Shown here: positions 1 to 5,742 of the stretch, piece after piece | Numbering within the stretch: the first letter of the stretch is position 1 | How the letters are laid out: each line of letters starts with the position of its first letter | Assembly (NCBI GenBank): GCA_964534315.1 | Contig: CAZHOV010000206.1 | Location: forward strand, 1-8,905 | Direction of reading: 5' to 3' | From: CAZHOV01 sp964534315 | GTDB lineage: Bacteria > Bacteroidota > Bacteroidia > Chitinophagales > Saprospiraceae | DNA: 8,905 nucleotides | Translations under genes and position numbers: made by a program | Notes under the pieces: generated by a model | Seen by the model: the letters and a program-made list of their open reading frames with translations, nothing else | Databases searched by the model: none | Told to the model about the DNA's origin: nothing

Positions 1-23
1 TGCTAAATTATTCAAAAATCATA

Positions 24-43
24 ATCTTTCGCTTGCGAAAGAT
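24..43. terminator. Perfect inverted repeat, possible terminator or operator
   Basis: ATCTTTCGC and GCGAAAGAT form a perfect 9-bp inverted repeat separated by two bases; as RNA this is an 8-bp stem with a CTTG loop. No long T-run follows on the plus strand, only AT-rich sequence. On the minus strand it is followed within a few bases by five T residues. It could end transcription of a gene lying left of the window, or be a regulator site about 70 bases ahead of the proposed promoter. The sequence alone does not decide between these. Confidence 0.4.
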
Positions 44-111
44 CAGTTAATTATTTCAGCTTAATTGTTTTCAAATTTTTTTCTTTAATGGAGTCAATTC
101 AAAATTGGTCA

Positions 112-140
112 TTGAAAATAGTAAATTATTAATAATTTTG
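112..140 (+). promoter_or_regulatory. Putative Bacteroidota-type promoter of the KAS-P450 operon
   Basis: TAATTTTG at 133-140 is an exact match to the Bacteroidota -7 consensus TAnnTTTG. A TTG at 112-114 lies 18 bases upstream and can serve as the -33 element. The start codon is at 160, so the leader would be only a dozen or so bases. No Shine-Dalgarno sequence is visible before the start, which is usual in this phylum. The assignment rests on consensus match and position only. Confidence 0.5.
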
Positions 141-159
141 ATGCTGAAATAAGCAATCA

Positions 160-2178
160 ATGAATCAAGATATAAATATCATAATTGAAAGTATCGGGGT
201 TTACCTACCTCCTAAATCGTCATCTACTCGTGAAGTATTAGAAGGCTGTAAGAATAATATCCGCTTTCCGCTGGAGCGAACAACCGGGATTAAAAGCAGA
301 AGAATAGCAGGGCGCGAGGAATTTGCGGTGGATTTATCTACCAAGGCAGTAGCCGATTGTTTGCATAATTCAAAATATGGTCCGGAAGATATTGATCTGG
401 TGATCTGTTGCAATATTTCCAGGTACGATGACGAATATGCTGTTTCCTTTGAGCCTGGTACGGCTATTAAACTCCGAAAGAAATTTGGTTTCGTTAATGC
501 TTTGGTGTTTGATGTTTCTAACGCCTGTGCCGGAATGTTTACGGGGATCCATATTGTTGATACACTGATAAAAACAGGGGCGATAAGGCGTGGAATGGTA
601 GTGAGTGGTGAGTATATTACCCACCTTACCAAAACGGCGCAGCAAGAGATTGAGAATTTTATGGATAAACGGCTTGCCTGTTTGACGTTGGGAGATGCAG
701 GGGCGGCTTTGATCCTGGAAAAGTCTACTGACCCAAGAGTTGGCTTTCAGCAGATCAATCTCCAGACATTTGGCCGTTACAGTCATTACTGCATTGCCAA
801 AGCCTCTGATTATGGAGGAATGATCATGTACACCGATTCTGTCGGTCTGGCTAATGTTGCTGTTAAAATGGGATCTGAACATGCGATTGAGTCCCTTGAA
901 ACGGCAGGGTGGCCACCTGAAAGTTTCCAGCATTTGATTATGCACCAGACCTCCCACATGACGATGGAAAGCGCCACCCGGGAGATCAACCGTCTTTTCG
1001 GAGGCACGATTTGCCACAATGGCAACATCATCAAAAACCTTGAACAACGAGGGAATACGGCCTCTAATTCCCATTTTGTGGCACTTGCCGATCATATCTA
1101 TAATGAAAGGGTCCAATCTGACGATAAAATCATCTTTACCATCTCCGCCTCTGGTCTTACCGTTGGTACGGCATTGTATGTTTTTGATGATTTGCCGGAT
1201 CGGTTAAGACAAACTAAAAGCAATGGGGTTGATTTCTCCGAAAGCGCATCTTCTGAATCAGACGGTTTTATAAGTAAATCCTCTGCTCCAAAAGTTCGTG
1301 TAGAAAGTGTTGGTTTAATTTCAGAGGGCTTCGGTGGAGAAAAACACTCTATGAAATTGCTCCTTAAGGCTTCGAAAAATTGTATGAGCCAGACCGCTTA
1401 CCAGTCAAATGAGATCGGGATGTTAATGTATTGCGGAGTTTACAGGAGCGAGTACGTGTTGGAGCCTGCCTATGCAGCCCTCTTAGCAGGAGATCTGAAC
1501 CTGAATGCGGCCAATTCAGAGCCAAGTACAACACAAACCTTTGCTTTTGATGTTTTCAATGGTGCTGTCGGGTTTCTAAATGCATGCTATTTGTCTCAGC
1601 AAATGATCGCCTCTGGTAGTTGTAAGGCTTCCATGGTGGTTGCGGCTGAAACCGAGAATAATGCTGAACATTTTTCTCAAGAATTGCTAGGCGTTCGCGA
1701 AACCGCTTCTGCAGTGATCCTGGATGCAGACCCGTCAAACCAAAAAGGGTTTTCTCAATTCTATTTCGCGTGTCATGAAGAAGCATTGGATGCCTATACC
1801 ACTTATACTGATTTTGAACAGGTTAACCCCTACCTTCGAATACACAAGGATGCAAACTTAGAGGATCTGTACTTGAAATATATCAAGTCTTCTGTGTTGG
1901 ATTTTTTGAAGAAGGTGGGAAAAGACCTCGCTGATATCGATGTTATCTTTCCACCTCAGATTTCCGCTACCTTTATTGGTAAATTAAGTGATTCCTTGAA
2001 TTTGATCAGGGAGAAGTTGGTAAATGTCGTAGGCGAAGGTCCTGATCTTTTTACGTCCTCTATCCCTTATGCCCTGGAGCATGCTTATGAAAATAAATTA
2101 GTAAGCAAAGGGGATCTTGGATTAATGATCGCTGTGGGGTCGGGCATTCAGGTAGGGTGCGCATTTTACCATTTTTAA
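160..2178 (+). CDS. Tandem ketoacyl-ACP synthase III-like protein with an inactive second half
   Basis: This 672-residue protein is about twice the usual 320-350 residues of a FabH/KAS III enzyme, a family that condenses an acyl starter with a malonyl unit by Claisen chemistry. The first half (about 1-350) is a complete thiolase fold with the full triad: Cys123 in SNACAG, His262 in MHQTS and Asn299 in GNTAS. A Ser-rich linker (about 351-378) follows. The second half (about 379-672) shows the same landmarks, but Ala469 sits at the Cys position (FDVFNGAVG against FDVSNACAG), Pro599 at the His and about Phe631 at the Asn. It is probably a non-catalytic partner domain, like the inactive subunit of a KS/CLF or PqsBC pair. 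The P450 gene starts 15 bases downstream, so the two are likely cotranscribed. The Met at 160 fits the usual family N-terminus (IESIGVYLPP). The substrate cannot be read from sequence; the KAS fold assignment is firm. Confidence 0.88.
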   Translation: MNQDINIIIESIGVYLPPKSSSTREVLEGCKNNIRFPLERTTGIKSRRIAGREEFAVDLSTKAVADCLHNSKYGPEDIDLVICCNISRYDDEYAVSFEPGTAIKLRKKFGFVNALVFDVSNACAGMFTGIHIVDTLIKTGAIRRGMVVSGEYITHLTKTAQQEIENFMDKRLACLTLGDAGAALILEKSTDPRVGFQQINLQTFGRYSHYCIAKASDYGGMIMYTDSVGLANVAVKMGSEHAIESLETAGWPPESFQHLIMHQTSHMTMESATREINRLFGGTICHNGNIIKNLEQRGNTASNSHFVALADHIYNERVQSDDKIIFTISASGLTVGTALYVFDDLPDRLRQTKSNGVDFSESASSESDGFISKSSAPKVRVESVGLISEGFGGEKHSMKLLLKASKNCMSQTAYQSNEIGMLMYCGVYRSEYVLEPAYAALLAGDLNLNAANSEPSTTQTFAFDVFNGAVGFLNACYLSQQMIASGSCKASMVVAAETENNAEHFSQELLGVRETASAVILDADPSNQKGFSQFYFACHEEALDAYTTYTDFEQVNPYLRIHKDANLEDLYLKYIKSSVLDFLKKVGKDLADIDVIFPPQISATFIGKLSDSLNLIREKLVNVVGEGPDLFTSSIPYALEHAYENKLVSKGDLGLMIAVGSGIQVGCAFYHF

Positions 2179-2193
2179 TGCAACTTTTATCAT

Positions 2194-3546
2194 ATGTCTT
2201 CCCTTGGGAAAAAACAGCTACCTCCTGGTCCTAGGACATTCCACCCCTTAGGACAATTAATCCCTTTCAGAAAAGATAGCGTTGGTTTTTTAAAAAGCAT
2301 AGCACAGAAATATGGCGATATTGTCTACTTCAAAATCGGACCTTTCCGACTGGTCTTGCTCAATCATCCAGATTATATCCGGGAAGTCCTGTCGGTTCAG
2401 CATGCTAATTTTGTCAAAGGGCGACCTTTGGAAATGGCCAAAGTGGTATTAGGCGAAGGGTTGCTGACCAGTGAAGGGAATTTCCACAAACGTCAATCCC
2501 GAACAATTCAACCTGCTTTTCATCGTAAAATGATAGCATCGTATGCTCCTGCCATGACGTCATATACCCGCCGGCTCATGGATTCGTGGGAGGATGGGAT
2601 GGAGTTGGACATGCTGGAGGAGATGATCAAGTTGAGTACCGGAATAGCCGGTAAAACATTGTTTAACGTAGATGTAGAAGAAGAAGCGCCGAATATACAT
2701 CAGGCACTAAATGATATTATGAAGCTATTTGGGCGGATTACGCTGCCTTTTTCGGAATGGCTGCTTAAGGTTCCCCTACCTAGCACCAGGAGATTCTATC
2801 GTGCCAAAGCCCAGCTCGATACGATCATTGATAATATCATAAAAGGTCGAAGGCAACACCGATTAAATAATGGAGACTTACTTTCCTTATTACTTGATGC
2901 CCAAGCAGGCAATGATGGGAATGGGGCGATAAATGATCAGCAGGTGCGTGATGAGGCCTTAACCCTTTTTCTTACTGCTTTTGATACAACTTCGCTTGCT
3001 CTAACCTGGGCCTGGTATGCGCTTTCACAAAATCCTGAAGTGGAAGCCAGGCTACATCAAGAACTTGATCAAGTCCTTGAAGGGCGGACACCCTCTGTTG
3101 AAGATATTCCAAATCTGAAATATACCCGAATGGTCATGGGAGAGTCTATGCGACTTTATCCGCCTATCTATATCATAACTCGCCAGGCCAAGGAGGAATT
3201 TGCTGTGGGTGGCTACACGCTACCAGGAGGCACCCTCGTCCTGATGAGCCCATACTTGATGCATCGCGATGCCCGCTTTCACCCGGCACCCGAAAAATTC
3301 GATCCGCATGCCTGGAATGATCGGGTGCAACGACAGGGAGCTAAGTACGAATACTTTCCATTTGGTGGCGGCCCGCGTTCGTGTATCGGGCAGTCATATG
3401 CCTGGTTGGAAGGTGAACTGGTGCTGGCTACTATTGCTCAGAAATGGAGATTGAAATTAGTGCCCAACCATCCGGTTTCGTATAGCCAATTGATCAATTT
3501 ACGGCCGAAATACGGGATGAGGATGGTGGTTTGCAGAAGGCCTTGA
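2194..3546 (+). CDS. Cytochrome P450 monooxygenase
   Basis: This 450-residue soluble heme monooxygenase is of normal length for a bacterial P450. Visible motifs in order are: a proline-rich N-terminus (PPGP near residue 10) with no membrane anchor; the I-helix oxygen-activation motif at 261-266 (TAFDTT, varying from the common AGx[DE]TT); the K-helix ExxR pair Glu317 and Arg320; the PEKF element near 366-369; and the heme loop FPFGGGPRSCIG with axial ligand Cys397. The overall pattern resembles the CYP102/CYP4-like group that often oxidises fatty acyl chains, but this is only a resemblance. No ferredoxin, ferredoxin reductase or fused reductase domain is in the window, so electrons must come from elsewhere. 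It starts 15 bases after the KAS-like gene, so it most likely oxidises that enzyme's product or a later intermediate. The physiological substrate is unknown. Confidence 0.93.
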   Translation: MSSLGKKQLPPGPRTFHPLGQLIPFRKDSVGFLKSIAQKYGDIVYFKIGPFRLVLLNHPDYIREVLSVQHANFVKGRPLEMAKVVLGEGLLTSEGNFHKRQSRTIQPAFHRKMIASYAPAMTSYTRRLMDSWEDGMELDMLEEMIKLSTGIAGKTLFNVDVEEEAPNIHQALNDIMKLFGRITLPFSEWLLKVPLPSTRRFYRAKAQLDTIIDNIIKGRRQHRLNNGDLLSLLLDAQAGNDGNGAINDQQVRDEALTLFLTAFDTTSLALTWAWYALSQNPEVEARLHQELDQVLEGRTPSVEDIPNLKYTRMVMGESMRLYPPIYIITRQAKEEFAVGGYTLPGGTLVLMSPYLMHRDARFHPAPEKFDPHAWNDRVQRQGAKYEYFPFGGGPRSCIGQSYAWLEGELVLATIAQKWRLKLVPNHPVSYSQLINLRPKYGMRMVVCRRP

Positions 3547-3652
3547 AAATCTTACCCCAATCTACGAGCCATAAATCGATCCAGGTAGGTCTATTCAAAG
3601 AAACTGAAGAGATAAAAAATGCTTCCCCATCAGGTAATCAAATTTCTTGGTA

Positions 3653-3826
3653 TTAATCGGGTAGTACCTTCCCAAAAAATCCTTTTTGATGTAGGTAATT
3701 GACAATATCTTCTTCGGTTAGATTCCCTACACAGACAATTTTCAAAACATTATCGATATCTTCCATATCTACGGCCCATCGTTGAATCTAAGGGTGTTGA
3801 TCAAAAAAGGGCTTAATGGTATCGAG
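3653..3826 (-). pseudogene. C-terminal fragment of a heavy-metal-associated (HMA) domain protein
   Basis: Read on the minus strand, one frame gives about 57 residues: LDTIKPFFDQHP, a TAG stop (codon at 3788-3790), then IQRWAVDMEDIDNVLKIV and a tail ending GFFGKVLPD. This is the pattern of the second part of small HMA copper-chaperone-like domains: helix, hydrophobic strand W.VD, and a final EEDIVNYL..GF helix-strand. The metal-binding CxxC loop, which should lie just upstream, is missing. In its place the reading frame runs into a stop (3830-3832) inside the AraC-type fragment. With a lost N-terminus and an internal stop it is non-functional. The family call is made by pattern recognition; the decay is seen directly. 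Confidence 0.5.
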
Positions 3827-4116
3827 CCTTTAGGCTGCTCAGCGATCATTTTACCTACGGTGAGTCCGCAAGAGGATAGGATAGTAGTGCCGGGAGTGGC
3901 CGTGATTCCGCCTGGTTTGTAGATGAGGTGGCCTTCTCCTTGTTCAATATAGAGGTAGCAAGCATCAGAAGGCAGGGCAAGTTGATTTTGTAAAGTGGTC
4001 TGGACGCAAAGCTTGGTGAAGGCTGGAAGTCCATCGAGCGTTATTTGATCAAGATGTTTCACCATTTTATTATATCCTAGTGAAAGTGCTTTGAAATTTA
4101 GGTTGACACCGTTCAA
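3826..4116 (-). pseudogene. N-terminal fragment of an AraC-family transcriptional regulator
   Basis: The minus-strand reading contains a cupin-like sensor segment with YLYIEQGEGHLIYKPG, then TPGTTILSSCGLTVGKMIAEQP. This is typical of the N-terminal domain of Bacteroidota AraC-type regulators, which are normally 270-300 residues with two C-terminal helix-turn-helix motifs. Here the homology stops at about EQPKG (near 3826). The next residues are an out-of-frame reading of the adjoining HMA remnant, ending at a TAG at 3769-3771. No DNA-binding domain remains, so it cannot act as a regulator. The open frame begins with TTG at 4114-4116 and continues upstream to a stop at 4147-4149. An internal ATG (YNKMVKHLDQ) is an alternative original start. 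It points away from the P450 gene and is not part of that operon. Confidence 0.55.
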
Positions 4117-4135
4117 GATACAATAAAGACGACAC

Positions 4136-4240
4136 TTACATTCCCATCAGGATTCGTTTTTCTACAAAAGTATCATTTCCACCTGACCAATAACTCACTG
4201 AAGGGGTGTTTTTGTTGGGGGCATAATTGATGAGACCCAT
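4136..4240 (-). pseudogene. Unrecognised C-terminal tail, probable gene remnant
   Basis: A minus-strand frame beginning at an ATG at 4238-4240 gives 34 residues (MGLINYAPNKNTPSV, then YWSGGNDTFVEKRI and LMGM) ending in TAA at 4136-4138. The frame stays open about 13 codons further upstream. It looks like the end of a real protein rather than random translation, and it stops 20 bases before the AraC-type fragment. It may therefore be the 3' end of an upstream gene lost when the lipid gene was placed here. I do not recognise the family. It could also be a chance open frame. Confidence 0.25.
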
Positions 4241-4285
4241 AAATCTGGATTTTAATCTATTTATTTTATTGTTTATTTTTCATGG

Positions 4286-5257
4286 ATGGAAGAACAAAGA
4301 GAAGAACCTTTCTGGACCATCCCTAATATCCTCTCTCTCTACCGGCTTTTGAGCTTTCCGGTTATATTGTTCTTAATCCTGGCAGGAATGCGGCAGTGGT
4401 TTATTATTTTGCTCACGTTTAACCTGTTCACCGATTTTTTGGATGGTTATCTGGCCCGAAAACTGAATCAGCAAACAGCCATTGGAGCGAGGCTCGATTC
4501 ATGGGCTGATGCCGGGACCTATCTTTTAGCTTTTGTAGGGTTGTTTAAATTCGAATGGGCTTTCGGAACTGCACTGGCAAATAGGAAGAAAGATGTTGAC
4601 ATTCAAAAAGCGAGGTGGGTAAAGTTCGTGGTATTTATCTGTATTGTAATCGTTTTTACTTTTTGTATCCTTTACTTCAGAAAGGGTTTGATCATGCTTT
4701 CGGCCCTCGTTTTTATTATTGGAGCCTATGAATTATGGAAGGTTTCAAAATGCTCCTCAACTAGAAAATTGAATCAGCTAAATTATGTATTGATCTGGAT
4801 ATTTTATGTTTGGGTTGGTTATTCCTTTTTACAAATGGTACATTCTTTTCCCCATTATTATATTCTGTTAATCTTTATTACCGTTTTCACCTTTGACGGT
4901 TATAGCCAGGTAGTCGGGCAAAATTGGGGAAAAAGACCGCTGTTTCCAAGAACCAGCCCTAATAAGACTTTCGAAGGATTTATTGGGGGCACACTGGCAG
5001 CTGTAATTACCTGCCTTGTTATCGGAAAACTGGAACCGCTTCGTTTAGCCACCATAACTACTCTTATTTTAGGGATGGCAATTGCTTTTCTAGCACTTTG
5101 GGGCGATTTTCTGGCATCGAAGTATAAGCGATTACATCAGGTAAAAGAATACAGCCAACTACTGCCCGGGCAAGGCGGGTTTTTAGACCGTTTCGACAGT
5201 TGGATATTTACGGGAGCGGTTTTTTATTGGCTGAGCACACTCTTCTATTTATTTTAA
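4286..5257 (+). CDS. CDP-alcohol phosphotransferase N-terminal part fused to a CdsA-like CTP transferase
   Basis: This 323-residue membrane protein carries the signatures of two phospholipid enzyme families. Residues 11-90 hold two or three membrane segments and the complete CDP-alcohol phosphotransferase motif: Asp50, Asp53, Gly54, Ala57, Arg58, Gly67, Asp71, Asp75. That domain normally continues through about six membrane helices, but here it gives way near residue 95. From about 98 onward the protein resembles CdsA, which makes CDP-diacylglycerol from phosphatidate and CTP: membrane helices, a strand ending in Asp204 and NWGKRPLFPRTSPNKTFEG at 213-231. The CdsA signature at 278-304 deviates twice, with Glu288 for Asp and Gln296 for His (GQGG for GHGG). 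The CdsA part (about 225 residues) is shorter than the usual 260-285. The ATG at 4286 is chosen because the one at 4282 leads to an early stop. It could be a bifunctional enzyme or a deletion fusion of two neighbouring genes. It stands alone as an operon. Confidence 0.75.
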   Translation: MEEQREEPFWTIPNILSLYRLLSFPVILFLILAGMRQWFIILLTFNLFTDFLDGYLARKLNQQTAIGARLDSWADAGTYLLAFVGLFKFEWAFGTALANRKKDVDIQKARWVKFVVFICIVIVFTFCILYFRKGLIMLSALVFIIGAYELWKVSKCSSTRKLNQLNYVLIWIFYVWVGYSFLQMVHSFPHYYILLIFITVFTFDGYSQVVGQNWGKRPLFPRTSPNKTFEGFIGGTLAAVITCLVIGKLEPLRLATITTLILGMAIAFLALWGDFLASKYKRLHQVKEYSQLLPGQGGFLDRFDSWIFTGAVFYWLSTLFYLF

Positions 5258-5293
5258 GTAACTGTTCAAATAATCCCATCCCAATTAGCAATT

Positions 5294-5330
5294 TTTGACA
5301 ACTATTAACGGTGGAAGATTTATATTTTTG
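5294..5330 (+). promoter_or_regulatory. Putative promoter of the broken secreted-protein gene
   Basis: TATTTTTG at 5323-5330 matches the Bacteroidota TAnnTTTG -7 element exactly. A TTTG at 5294-5297 lies 25 bases upstream, somewhat farther than usual for a -33 element. The start codon follows at 5363. This suggests the broken gene was once expressed and may still be transcribed towards the convergent gene. Low-complexity AT sequence makes chance matches possible. Confidence 0.35.
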
Positions 5331-5362
5331 AAAGATTTAATAATAAACTTCAATTTCCAAAC

Positions 5363-5742
5363 ATGATTCAGCATCAACACCTAACCACCGCCTTTTTATT
5401 GGCGCTCTTTTTCTTCATAAGCATCCCTCTGCACAGTCAAGTGCAAATGGATCAATTCCAGTAAGAAGACGATAGTGTGCAACTCTACCGGGCTCAGTAT
5501 TTTGACGAGATGCGACGATATTCAGACGGTACCATGCCTGACATCTGGCAAGCTTTTCAGGAACTTCGTCAACAACCGAAATTAAGAAATACCATGCCTG
5601 TCGCCAATTGGAAAAGCCTTGGCCCCAATACGATGGATAGCCTGGCTGGCAGAATGACCTGCCACGCGTTTAATCCGGTGAATTCCGAGATAGAAGAAAA
5701 TAGATCGGTACACTATTGTTTCACCAATTTTCCCCTATAAAT
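5363..5742 (+). pseudogene. 5' remnant of a secreted (BNR/sortilin-like) protein, interrupted and truncated
   Basis: From the ATG at 5363 the frame encodes a clear signal peptide (hydrophobic AFLLALFFFISIPL followed by HSQ). At codon 34 it meets a TAA (5462-5464), after which the same frame continues to 5742. The continuation (LYRAQYFDEMRRYSDG, then PVANWKSLGPNTMDSLAGR and HAFNPVNSE) resembles the start of the large Bacteroidota exported proteins that open with a 'W..LGP....GR....A..P.N' element before BNR or sortilin-type beta-propellers. The expected propeller and sorting domain are absent. The last dozen or so residues look unrelated and overlap the end of the opposing gene by about 30 bases. 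The in-frame stop and the lost 3' part are seen directly; the family call is inferred from the short N-terminal element. Confidence 0.6.

Noticed and set aside
201..1116. Long minus-strand open frames opposite the KAS-like gene
   Set aside because: They lie entirely within the strongly supported KAS coding frame, and their translations show no recognisable domain or sensible composition.
4282..4288. ATG at 4282 as the start of the lipid gene
   Set aside because: Its frame meets a stop after about fourteen codons. The ATG at 4286 opens the frame that carries the domain motifs.
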